Translations under genes and position numbers: made by a program
Assembly (NCBI RefSeq): GCF_014489535.1
Contig: NZ_CP060783.1
Coordinates: 4,485,501 to 4,549,500 of the forward strand
DNA from: Diaphorobacter aerolatus
Lineage (GTDB): Bacteria; Pseudomonadota; Gammaproteobacteria; Burkholderiales; Burkholderiaceae_C
Length of the DNA: 64,000 bases
Direction: 5' to 3'
Shown here: one piece after another, positions 35,990 to 44,429 of the stretch
Layout of the letters: each line of letters opens with the position of its first letter
How positions within the stretch are numbered: the first letter of the stretch is position 1
The notes under the pieces: model-generated
What the model was told of the DNA's origin: nothing
The model's input: the letters and a program-made list of their open reading frames with translations, nothing else
Database searches by the model: none

Positions 35990-37246
35990 ATGACCGAGCC
36001 GACGGCAACGACAACGACAGCGACAACCACGACGGCGAGCGCGCCGCACCCACTGACACCTGCCGCGCTTGAAGGCGTGCGCGTGGTGGAGATGGGCCAA
36101 CTCATCGCCGGCCCGTTCTGCGGCAAGACGCTGGGTGACTTTGGCGCGCAGGTCATCAAGATCGAGGCCACGGGCGCGGGCGATCCGCTGCGCAACTGGC
36201 GGCTCCTGAAGAACGGCACCTCCGTCTGGTGGCAGGTGCAGTCGCGCAACAAGAAATCGGTGGCGCTCGATCTGCGCCAGCAGGAAGCGCAGGACATCGC
36301 CCGCAAGCTGATTGCCGAGGCCGACGTGCTGATCGAGAACTTCCGTCCCGGCACGCTCGAGGGCTGGGGCATGTCGCCCGATGAACTGCACAAGCTCAAT
36401 CCGGGCCTGATCATTCTGCGCATCTCCGGCTACGGCCAGACCGGACCCTATCGTGATTTGCCGGGCTTTGGCGTGATCGGTGAGGCCATGGGCGGCCTGC
36501 GCCACCTGACCGCCGAGCCGGGCCGCGTACCGGTGCGCGTCGGCGTGTCAATGGGTGACACGCTTGCGGCGCTGCATGGTGCCATCGGCGTGCTGATGGC
36601 GCTCTATCACCGCAAGGCACATGGCGGAAAAGGGCAGGTGATCGACGTGGCGCTGCACGAAGCGGTGTTCAACTGCATGGAAAGCCTGATCCCCGAATAC
36701 AGCGCGTTCGGCGCGGTGCGCGAGGCGGCGGGCAGCGCGCTGCCGGGCATCGCGCCGTCAAATGCCTATCCCTGCAAGGACGGCTGGGTGCTGGTGGCGG
36801 GCAACGGCGACAGCATCTTCAAGCGCCTGATGACGACGATTGGCCGCGACGATCTGGGAGAAGCGCCAGACCTGGCCAGCAATGCGGGGCGCGTCGCACG
36901 CATCACCGAGATCGATGCCGCCATCGCCGTCTGGACCACGTCGCGCACCGTGCAGGAGGTAATGGACGCACTGGGTGCAGCGCGCGTGCCTGCGGGCAAG
37001 GTCTATACCGCCAGGGATATCTGCGAAGACCCGCATTACAAGGCGCGCGACATGCTGCTCACGCAGCAAACGCGCGACGGCTATTCGGTGACCGTGCCGG
37101 GTGTGATTCCGAAGATGTCGGGCACGCCGGGCACCGTGCGCAGCAGCGCTCCGGGCCTCGGTGACGACACCGACGCGGTGCTGGCCGAGGCGGGACTGAC
37201 CAGTGAACAAATCACGCTGCTGCGCAGCAAAGGAGTGATTCAATGA
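35990..37246 (+). CDS. CaiB/BaiF-type CoA-transferase (class III)
   Basis: 418 residues. After a Thr/Ala-rich start, GVRVVEMGQLIAGPFCGKTL, the IKIEATGAGDPLRNW region, VLIENFRPGTLEGWGM and SGYGQTGPY are class III signatures. The catalytic Asp is expected in VGVSMGDTLAAL. It moves CoA from a donor acyl-CoA to an organic acid. It overlaps the following lyase by 4 bp and is followed by a Bug uptake protein. Confidence 0.93.
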   Translation: MTEPTATTTTATTTTASAPHPLTPAALEGVRVVEMGQLIAGPFCGKTLGDFGAQVIKIEATGAGDPLRNWRLLKNGTSVWWQVQSRNKKSVALDLRQQEAQDIARKLIAEADVLIENFRPGTLEGWGMSPDELHKLNPGLIILRISGYGQTGPYRDLPGFGVIGEAMGGLRHLTAEPGRVPVRVGVSMGDTLAALHGAIGVLMALYHRKAHGGKGQVIDVALHEAVFNCMESLIPEYSAFGAVREAAGSALPGIAPSNAYPCKDGWVLVAGNGDSIFKRLMTTIGRDDLGEAPDLASNAGRVARITEIDAAIAVWTTSRTVQEVMDALGAARVPAGKVYTARDICEDPHYKARDMLLTQQTRDGYSVTVPGVIPKMSGTPGTVRSSAPGLGDDTDAVLAEAGLTSEQITLLRSKGVIQ

Positions 37247-38238
37247 GGAGCACGACAGTCTGGGATGGAGGCGGCACGCGGCTGCGCATGTGCGAGGTCG
37301 GCACGCGCGATGGTCTGCAGATGGAATCGCAGTTCGTGCCGACCGAAGACAAGATTGCGCTGGTGAACGCGCTCTCGCACACCGGCCTTGCGAAGATCGA
37401 GGTGACTTCGTTCACCTCGCCCACGGCGATCCCTGCGCTGCGCGATGCGGAAATCGTCATGTGCGAGATCGACCGCGTGCCGGGTGTCGTCTACACCGCG
37501 CTCGTGCCCAATATGCGCGGTGCGGAGCGCGCGATCGATGCGCGAACCGATGAACTCAATCTCGTGATGTCGGTCAGCGAGACGCACAACATCGCCAACC
37601 TGCGCATGACGCGCGAACAGTCGTTTGCGTCGTTGTCGCAGGTGATCGCGCTCGCCCAGCAGGCCAGGGTGCCCGTCAACGTATCGCTTTCCTGCGTGTT
37701 CGGCTGTCCGATGGAAGGAGACGTGGCCGAGGAGCAGGTGTTCGCGTTCGTGCAGCGCTTTGCGGATCTGGGTGTGCAGGGCATCACGCTGTGCGACACC
37801 ACGGGCATGGCATTCCCATCGCAGGTCGCGCGCATCACCTCGCATGCGATCAAGGGCTGGCCGACGCTCGAATTCACCCTGCATTTTCACAACACGCGCG
37901 GCATGGGGCTGTCCAATGTGCTGGCCGCCATCGATGCGGGGGCGCGGCAATTCGATGCGTCGCTTGGCGGTCTCGGCGGCTGCCCTTATGCACCCGGTGC
38001 GTCGGGCAATGTGTGCAGCGAGGAAATCGTGCATGCGCTGCAATGCATGGGCTATGACACCGGCGTCGATCTCGATGCGCTGATCGCCGCAGCAGGGCGC
38101 CTGCCAGCGCTCATCGGGCACGACGTGCCCAGCCAGATCGTCAAGGCAGGCAAGCGCCTGGATACGCATCCCGCGCCCGCTGATTTCGATGCCATCCGCG
38201 AACGCGCGCTGGCGCGTGCTTCGCAACGCGCGGCCTGA
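37243..38238 (+). CDS. HMG-CoA lyase-like enzyme
   Basis: 331 residues of the DRE-TIM metallolyase family: RMCEVGTRDGLQMESQFVP with the RDG substrate motif, EVTSFTSP, SCVFGCPMEGDV, CDTTGMAFPSQV, LHFHNTRGMGLSNVLAAIDA with metal His pair, and GGLGGCPYAPGASGNV with the catalytic Cys. It cleaves a 3-hydroxy-3-methylglutaryl-CoA or citramalyl-CoA type substrate. Coupled to the CoA-transferase: activation then cleavage. Confidence 0.93.
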   Translation: MRSTTVWDGGGTRLRMCEVGTRDGLQMESQFVPTEDKIALVNALSHTGLAKIEVTSFTSPTAIPALRDAEIVMCEIDRVPGVVYTALVPNMRGAERAIDARTDELNLVMSVSETHNIANLRMTREQSFASLSQVIALAQQARVPVNVSLSCVFGCPMEGDVAEEQVFAFVQRFADLGVQGITLCDTTGMAFPSQVARITSHAIKGWPTLEFTLHFHNTRGMGLSNVLAAIDAGARQFDASLGGLGGCPYAPGASGNVCSEEIVHALQCMGYDTGVDLDALIAAAGRLPALIGHDVPSQIVKAGKRLDTHPAPADFDAIRERALARASQRAA

Positions 38239-38310
38239 TCTTTCTTTTTTTTTCGTGCTTCAAATTCGATTTTTGCGAATTTCCATTCTTAGTTCATCAG
38301 GAGACATACC

Positions 38311-39294
38311 ATGAAAAACATTCGACGCAGCCTGCTTGCCGTCGCCGCACTCGCCACCTTTGGCGGCTTCGCAGTCAACGGCGCGATGGCCCAGGGCAAC
38401 TATCCCAACCACCCGATCACCTTCGTCGTGCCTGCCGCAGCCGGCGGCACAACCGACCTCGCGGGCCGCATGGCCGCGCAGGCGCTCGGCCCGGTGATCG
38501 GCCAGAGCGTGGTCGTCGACAACAAGGGCGGCGGCAACGGCGCCATAGCCGCCACGTTCGTCAAGCGCGCAGAGCCCGATGGCTGCACGCTGCTGATGCA
38601 GTACTCCGGCTACCACGTGATCACGCCGCACATCACCAAGGCTCCGCAGTGGGAGCAAAAGGACTTCCAACCGGTCGCCAACATCATGTCCGCGCCGCAA
38701 ATCATCGTCGTGCGCGACAGCGTTCCCGCCAAGACACTCAAGGAGCTGGTCGCCTACGCCAAGGCCAACCCCGGCAAGCTCAACTACGCATCCTCCGGCA
38801 ACGGCTCGCTGCAACACGTGACGGGCGCGATGCTGGAACAGCAGGCAGGCATCAAGATGGTGCACGTGCCCTACAAAGGCACAGGTCCCGCCCTGCAGGA
38901 TCTGCTCGGCGGCCAGGTCGACCTGACATTTGGCACGGCGCCCCCATTCATGTCCCACATCCAGTCGGGCAAACTGCGCGTGCTGGCGGTGACCGGCAAG
39001 GAACGCCTGCCCAGCCTGCCCAACGTGCCGACCACCGCAGAAACCGGCCTGCCGGGCGTGAACGCCACATCCTGGTTCGGCCTTTTCGCCCCCGCAGCCG
39101 TTCCCAAGGCAGTCGTGGACAAGCTCACGACCGACCTCAAGAAGGTAGTGGAAGATCCCGCCTTCCGCAAAAAAGCCGAAGAGCAGGGCGCAACCGCCGA
39201 CTACCAGAACCCGCAACAATTCGGCGAACGCGTGAAGTCCGACTATGCCAACTGGGCAGCGGTGGTGAAGAGCGCGAAGATCGAAGCGGATTGA
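38311..39294 (+). CDS. Bug/TctC-family periplasmic binding protein
   Basis: 327 residues with a signal peptide (LLAVAALATFGGFAVNGAMA). HPITFVVPAAAGGTTDLAGR and the long YASSGNGSLQHVTGAMLEQQ region are typical of tripartite tricarboxylate transporter receptors. The membrane partners TctA/TctB are not nearby, as is usual for Bug proteins in Burkholderiales. The operon suggests a branched dicarboxylate ligand; unproven. Confidence 0.93.
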   Translation: MKNIRRSLLAVAALATFGGFAVNGAMAQGNYPNHPITFVVPAAAGGTTDLAGRMAAQALGPVIGQSVVVDNKGGGNGAIAATFVKRAEPDGCTLLMQYSGYHVITPHITKAPQWEQKDFQPVANIMSAPQIIVVRDSVPAKTLKELVAYAKANPGKLNYASSGNGSLQHVTGAMLEQQAGIKMVHVPYKGTGPALQDLLGGQVDLTFGTAPPFMSHIQSGKLRVLAVTGKERLPSLPNVPTTAETGLPGVNATSWFGLFAPAAVPKAVVDKLTTDLKKVVEDPAFRKKAEEQGATADYQNPQQFGERVKSDYANWAAVVKSAKIEAD

Positions 39295-39335
39295 TTTTGT
39301 TCCAGCGTTCGCGTGGCGCTGAGTTAGTGCAGGGC

Positions 39336-39361
39336 TTCGAGCGAAAGCTCGAGCTTTTTTC
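39336..39361 (+). terminator. Probable terminator of the CoA-transferase operon
   Basis: CGAGC, a GAAA loop and GCTCG form a short stem extended by a T-A and a T-G pair and followed by TTTTTT. It marks the boundary between the metabolic operon and the defence island. Confidence 0.6.
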
Positions 39362-39407
39362 TCCAATGTCGCGGGACCGCATACCCCAAATGCTAGGCTG
39401 CACCCCT

Positions 39408-39920
39408 TCAGGCTAACGCTAACCGAAATCTACCAGCATCCGGCAAGTCGAGCACCGTCAGAGGCACCGCCAGATCAGCAGCAACCAGCTTTGCTTGCTG
39501 CAATTCAGCCGCGCTGAACGCTTCCAGCTCCGTTGATGTCCAGGTTTCGTCGCCTCGTTCTCTAAGACGATTTAAAAGCGTTTCTGCAGGAGCCGTCAAC
39601 AAAACGATTCGCCTGCACTGCAACCCACGGAACACATCCGAAGCAAGTCGGTGGTGCACATGCGGACTGCTGCGCAGGACAAAGTGACCGTCCAGAAGCA
39701 GCGTCTCTCCACTTGTCAGGATACGCGCGACAGCGTTTATCAGTGCGACTTGATTTTGATCGATGTCGGTGACTTGCCTGGTGGCAGTCCAGGTGGCGAG
39801 GCCCCGCTCTTCTCGAATCAACTGGCTCGCGGTCGCATAGCGGAGGCCAAGCTCCTGGGCGGCAGGCTTTGCGAGGAATGTCTTGCCCACTCCATGGGCG
39901 CCCGCGATCAAGATGGTCAT
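39408..39920 (-). CDS. P-loop kinase-like protein of an unknown module
   Basis: 170 residues: Walker A ILIAGAHGVGKTFLAKPAAQ at the N-terminus, LLLDGHFVL as Walker B-like and RLRERGDETW as a lid-like region. The overall length and order fit an adenylate/shikimate-kinase-like P-loop fold, although the substrate is unknown. It overlaps the ASCH gene by 4 bp (39917-39920) and is the last gene of the leftward defence island. A nucleotide or modified-nucleoside substrate would suit the ASCH neighbour; inference only. Confidence 0.75.
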   Translation of the reverse strand: MTILIAGAHGVGKTFLAKPAAQELGLRYATASQLIREERGLATWTATRQVTDIDQNQVALINAVARILTSGETLLLDGHFVLRSSPHVHHRLASDVFRGLQCRRIVLLTAPAETLLNRLRERGDETWTSTELEAFSAAELQQAKLVAADLAVPLTVLDLPDAGRFRLALA

Positions 39921-40368
39921 GTGCTCATGCTCCTGACAATTCGCTTCAACTCAGGTTCCGTCAGGTATCTAAAGGACTGCGGTGCGCGAAACGGCGACGC
40001 CAGCTTCGCCGGAGCAACAGGCTGAGAAGGGATGAGCCGCTGCCCCAAGAGCACCGCATAGCCCACCTTCTTGTCGGCGAAATAGCTTCGAAGTTCGGCC
40101 CTCGTCAGCCCCCTCCAAGCTCCTCGTTGAATTCCCACAAAGCCGTCAACGACGCAACCTCAACGGACTTGACCTCGATCAGCCCCACGATTTTTTGTTC
40201 AGGACTGCTACTGTAGATCGCAATTGCCCGCACTGGCTCAGCCGCCCACGCGCGCCGGAACTCCACTCGTTTGACCCCTGCGACGATCAGTTGCGAATAC
40301 CGTGGCTTGATTGAGAGAAGAACGGCTCTACCGCCCTGCGGCGGCGAGCACTCTATAAAAGGAGGCAT
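39917..40368 (-). CDS. ASCH-domain protein (frameshifted)
   Basis: About 149 residues from the ATG at 40368, preceded by GGAGG-like bases and lying inside the 3' end of the previous gene. LLSIKPRYSQLIVAGVKRVE then FRRAWA is the ASCH (PUA-like) signature; some ASCH proteins hydrolyse N4-acetylcytidine, others bind RNA. A C5 run (40109-40113) lacks one base; restored, NEELGGG continues LTRAELRSYFADKKVGYAVL. Coupled on both sides by overlaps. Confidence 0.78.
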
Positions 40369-41800
40369 CGGAAATCTGTCTGATTGTTTGAATTGGGCCA
40401 CCGACGACTTTCTCGCTGAGAAGCCGCTCGTAAGAAATCGGACGCGGAAAGTGACCCACAAGGCGAAATAGGATCACCTTGGTCAGCTTTTGCGCCATCT
40501 GGGTGATCTCGTCGATGCCATAAACGGTACGGCGACTGACCAGACCTGCAATCCGGGCAGCGTCTGTGAGCATCTCGAACTTATCGACGATACCGACCGA
40601 AGTCACAGCTTTCTCGTCCTCGGTTCGGTAGAACAGCACCACGTCACCAGGGCGAATGCCCTTGGTTTGAGCATGGCACAGATAGGCCAGCTTGATGGCG
40701 TTTCCAACACTTCCGGCTGTTCCGAACAGCCGCCCCTGGACCGAGCTGTAGTCCGGGAAGAGCTCTGCGTGAAAGTGGGGCTGAATCGGAATCACGAACT
40801 TCTGTACGACCGGATCTTGGCGATAGTGCGGAAAGAACTCGCGCGCGTACTCAAGAGGTGGGGCGACAGATGCGTCCGGCGGGGATGGGGGATGGGGTTT
40901 CACCAACACCATGTCGCCCTTGTATGTTCCGCGCTGCTTGAAGCCGAAGTCGACCAGCACGCGAATGAGGTAATCATGCTTGTCGGCGTTCGCGTGAATG
41001 AAGATGTGCTCGCAGGCGTTCTCGGTTGCATACCTGAACGCCGCCTTCAGGAACAACTCGCCGATTTTTCGGCCACGAACAGTTTCTGCAACCTTGAACG
41101 TACAAAGCTTGAGTGACGTGTTTGGCAGATGCTCGCCGCTGTCGTTCACCACCTCATCTGCTTGAGTGGCGTAGATGCAGATTGCCGCAAGCTTCGCATC
41201 GCTGTCGCGATAGATCCAAGCCATACGGTTCTCGCGCGCCTTTCGGCGGAACCAGTCGTCGAATCCGTTGTACCCCTCCCGAAGACTGTTGAAGAACTCG
41301 GAGCCTAGAAGAGGCGTCAGGCTGTGAAGAGGTGCGTCCTGAATGTTCGGTAGGGCCACGAGCCTAGGCTCGTGGAGTCGGCGAAGCCAATCCTCTGCCG
41401 TCTGGATCGTGTATGTCCGGTCTCGCAAACCATGGGCGGCGGCCTTGGCATGAATGCCCCTGTCCTCGGTAATCAGCGCATGGACGGCGTCGCACTCCAG
41501 CGCGTAGAGAATCTCGTTGTCGCACACGTCATTGGCGCTCGTCGCCGCCATGTTCCATGGACACGGTGCCGGCTGCTCCAACGCTGCGTACTGCCGAACA
41601 CGCTGAAGAGTTCGCGTACGCCGCGCTTCGTCAGGATCACGCTGAAGGTCGGTGATCGATGCAGGGTGATAGAGCAACTGGTGCCCTCCAACCCCGGCCA
41701 AGCGAACGAAGTTGGCTAGGTTCGCCTCAAGAACTTGGTACGAGTCCTGAAGAGGGATCAGGATGTTCGTGTCCAGCAGAAAACGAAGTCTCTGAGTCAT
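40328..41800 (-). CDS. PIN-GNAT-PUA-like fusion protein
   Basis: 490 residues, three modules. Residues 1-150 are a PIN-like nuclease: RFLLDTNILIPLQDS, an acidic NEILYALECDAVHALITEDR and GIHAKAAAHG. Residues 170-310 are a GNAT acetyltransferase with the acetyl-CoA loop VAETVRGRKIGELFLKAAF and IFIHANADKHDYLIRVLVDF. Residues 330-490 look like an EVE/ASCH-type PUA-like domain (RPGDVVLFYRTEDEKAVTSV). It heads a three-gene module with the ASCH and P-loop proteins, 34 bp after the HNH gene. A toxin or RNA-modification defence role is inferred; I know no described system with this set. Confidence 0.75.
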   Translation of the reverse strand: MTQRLRFLLDTNILIPLQDSYQVLEANLANFVRLAGVGGHQLLYHPASITDLQRDPDEARRTRTLQRVRQYAALEQPAPCPWNMAATSANDVCDNEILYALECDAVHALITEDRGIHAKAAAHGLRDRTYTIQTAEDWLRRLHEPRLVALPNIQDAPLHSLTPLLGSEFFNSLREGYNGFDDWFRRKARENRMAWIYRDSDAKLAAICIYATQADEVVNDSGEHLPNTSLKLCTFKVAETVRGRKIGELFLKAAFRYATENACEHIFIHANADKHDYLIRVLVDFGFKQRGTYKGDMVLVKPHPPSPPDASVAPPLEYAREFFPHYRQDPVVQKFVIPIQPHFHAELFPDYSSVQGRLFGTAGSVGNAIKLAYLCHAQTKGIRPGDVVLFYRTEDEKAVTSVGIVDKFEMLTDAARIAGLVSRRTVYGIDEITQMAQKLTKVILFRLVGHFPRPISYERLLSEKVVGGPIQTIRQISDASFYRVLAAAGR

Positions 41801-41834
41801 GGCGTGGCATTCAACATGCTGGGTTCACTGCCTG

Positions 41835-42686
41835 TCAGGCAATCAGCCTCTGTAACTCCGGCTTGTTGCTTAGTCGCACGCACCACTTGGCGACGGACGA
41901 CAGCTCAGCTTCCGGCTTGGTGAGCGTAGCAATCTCGCGAGCCGTCTCCTTCACCGCTTGGCGAGCAGCTGCTGAGGTTCGCGTCTTCGTGAGCTCCTGC
42001 TGATACTTGTCGAGCAGCCTTGCCATCCTCTGCCAGATCTTCCTTCTCTCCTCTGCCAAGGCCTGATGTTCAACAAGTTTGAGCCGCTCTACGGTTCGCT
42101 TCGCCCGCACGAGTTCCCAGCGCTGTGCGCCCGGAGCAGGCACGGCTTTCCCCTCCTCGTCGAAAGCCAGCAATGTGACGTCGTGAGCGTTCGTGGGGTC
42201 GAGGAAGTGAGGCACTTCATCACCTTCACATCGCTTTGCGTAGGTTGAACACGGAGAAGCGTGCCGCAACGGGAACCAAGCACCCTTCTTCCGATTCGGC
42301 ACGGTGCCAGCGATGCGGAAATTCGTGTATTCGAAAGCCAACCACCAGTAGCCATCCCGCTCCGGGCCTTTGACACCGCGAGCGATCTTCTTCGGGCGGA
42401 AATGTTCAACATCCAAATGCGATGCGATGTCGCGCGCTTCGGTGAACCAACACTTGCCACCCGACAACGCCAGCAACCAAGGCTTGAGCCTTCCCCAATG
42501 GCCACTGTGGTGGTCGATGAGCTCGTTGCGCTCTTTGACCTTCCCAGCCGCATTGAGCTTGGCGAGTTCGCCGACCAAGCGTTTTGACTCTGCCAGCCAA
42601 GCATCCCAGTCGGCCTGTTGCCAGCGTACCGCTGATGGCAAGTCAGCATCGGTGGGCAACTTATTGTCCAGGTCAATGAAAATCAT
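41835..42686 (-). CDS. ptuB: HNH nuclease, Septu PtuB-like
   Basis: 283 residues. The HNH core is GGKCWFTEARDIASHLDVEH followed by FRPKK, with a downstream HFLDPTNAHD, the arrangement of PtuB-type HNH effectors. The C-terminal part is helical and basic. It starts in an ATGA overlap with the ATPase gene, exactly the ATPase-then-HNH order of Septu, in which PtuB is the DNA-degrading effector held by PtuA. Other ATPase/HNH pairs are possible, so the name is provisional. Confidence 0.7.
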   Translation of the reverse strand: MIFIDLDNKLPTDADLPSAVRWQQADWDAWLAESKRLVGELAKLNAAGKVKERNELIDHHSGHWGRLKPWLLALSGGKCWFTEARDIASHLDVEHFRPKKIARGVKGPERDGYWWLAFEYTNFRIAGTVPNRKKGAWFPLRHASPCSTYAKRCEGDEVPHFLDPTNAHDVTLLAFDEEGKAVPAPGAQRWELVRAKRTVERLKLVEHQALAEERRKIWQRMARLLDKYQQELTKTRTSAAARQAVKETAREIATLTKPEAELSSVAKWCVRLSNKPELQRLIA

Positions 42687-44427
42687 TTGCCCGCCTCCTC
42701 GCGCAGAATCTCATCGATGATCCCGTCAGCGATGCGGTCCTGCTCTGCCTGCTCTTCCGGCGTCAGCGTAGGCTTGCGGAACTTGCGATGCTTTGCCATC
42801 CTCCGCACAAACAATGCGTAGTCCGGGTCGCGGAAGTCGGCTGTCGAGAAACCCAAATCAGCCAGCTCGGCCGACAGGCGGCTCAGTTCGGCATTTTCTT
42901 CCGCCGTACGGGGCGTCTTGACGAACAGCTCATTGCGCCTGAAGAGACGCCGCTCGGTCTCGATGTCCAGCGTGGACGTCAGGCCGAACAGCTCGCTCTT
43001 CAGCAGGCCCGTAACGCCCATGCCCTGCGGATGCACGTCGGGCATGTCTACCGCCGTGCTCTGGCCCTGCCTGCGCAGGATGTGCACCTGCTCGCGCTTC
43101 AAGCTGCCCACCATCATCGGATCGTGCGTGGTGATGAGGATCTGCGATTGACCTTGGGCCAACTGGCCGGACTCGGAACCAAGCACCCCTTCGATGTCGT
43201 CGAAGTAGCGCAGCTTCCAGATCGGGTTCAGGTGCGTGTCGGGCTCATCGAGCAGGAACAGACAGTGGTCCTCACGGGTAATGCGCATGAGGCCCAGCAC
43301 GGTCAGCATCTGCAGTTCGCCTTCGGACAACTGCGTGAAGCTCACCGCGCCGCCGTGCTCGTCGCGCTTCTTCACCGTGATGCGTACCTCCTCGATCAGG
43401 TCGCCGATGTAGGCACCCTCGGCATAGCGGAAGAAGCTGTCGGTACCGCCCACCAGCTCGCCCAGTTGCTTGAGCTTGGCATGGCTGGGCACATAAAGGT
43501 AGAGCTGCTTCTGCTTCTCCGTCCGGCCCCGGAAGTCAATCTGCTGCGTGGCCTCTTGCTCGATGGGCGCCCACGCCACCTGCCACAGCTTGTCGAGGAA
43601 CTCGCTGACCACATTGCCCCGCGCGTACCAGAAGCGCGGATCGCCTTCGTTCAGCTCGTTCTCGTCGAAGCGACCACCCCGGCGCTTCTCGCGCAACCGA
43701 TGCGGCTCTTTCAACACGAACAGGGCCGATTCCAGCGCCTCGATGTGCAGGTTCTTCAGCACTTTCTGGAAGACCGGGTCATCGGACAACAGGCAGGCCA
43801 GCAGCACCAGTTGGCTGTGGCCACCACGGCAATAGAACAGTCGGCGCAGCCGGTCGTCCCCGCCTGTTTCAGCCGCGCCTCGCGGCGCCGCCGCACCTCT
43901 TCCAAAGCGCGGATGTCGGCATCACTGGCCGAGAACTGGTTCAGCAACTGCTCGGGCAGTACCTCGTCGGTGGTGATCTCCTGCCTCTGATTGAAGCGGC
44001 GCTGGTGCTCCTGGAAAAGCGCTTCGATGCGCTCGTTGCGGCCCGAGTAGTAGGCGAAGACATGCGAGGGCAGCAGTTCCCGGTTTTTCAGCAAGTGGCC
44101 TTGAGATTCGGCTCTACCGTCCACCCACACGAAGGGCCGCTTCTTCTTGGCTGTGTCGGCCTGCAGCTTGACGGTGTGGCCGCGAATCTCATATTCCAGC
44201 GTGTAGTCCAGCGCTGCGTCGCGGTCCAGGTCTACATCGCGGAAAATGGTGATCAGCGCCTCGATAAGGTTGGACTTGCCCACGCCGTTCTGGCCGATCA
44301 GCGCATGGCTGCGGATGGCCCTGGCTGTCATGGCCGAGGCCGGCACCGGCTCCAGTTGGGTCGAGAAGTCAATCGCCACACCACGCAGATTGCGAAACTG
44401 TGGAATGGCCAGGTGCCGCAACTGCAT
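42683..44427 (-). CDS. ptuA: RecF/OLD-like ATPase, Septu PtuA-like (frameshifted)
   Basis: About 582 residues. Walker A HALIGQNGVGKSNLIEALIT near the N-terminus, the ABC signature-like FTQLSEGELQMLTVLGLMRI, Walker B CLFLLDEPDTHLNPIW and the H-loop ITTHDPMMVGSL mark an AAA_21/RecF-like ATPase. A CCCC run (43858-43861) lacks one base; restored, LKQAG continues DDRLRRLFYCRGGHSQLVLL. It begins 2 bp after the hsdS stop and overlaps the HNH gene, so it is embedded in the restriction operon. Confidence 0.75.
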
Positions 44428-44429
44428 AG

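Noticed and set aside
39300..39410. A tRNA-His 3'-end repeat marking the left end of the defence island
   Set aside because: I looked for GGTGGCTGATGGGGCTCG-like sequence here and found none.
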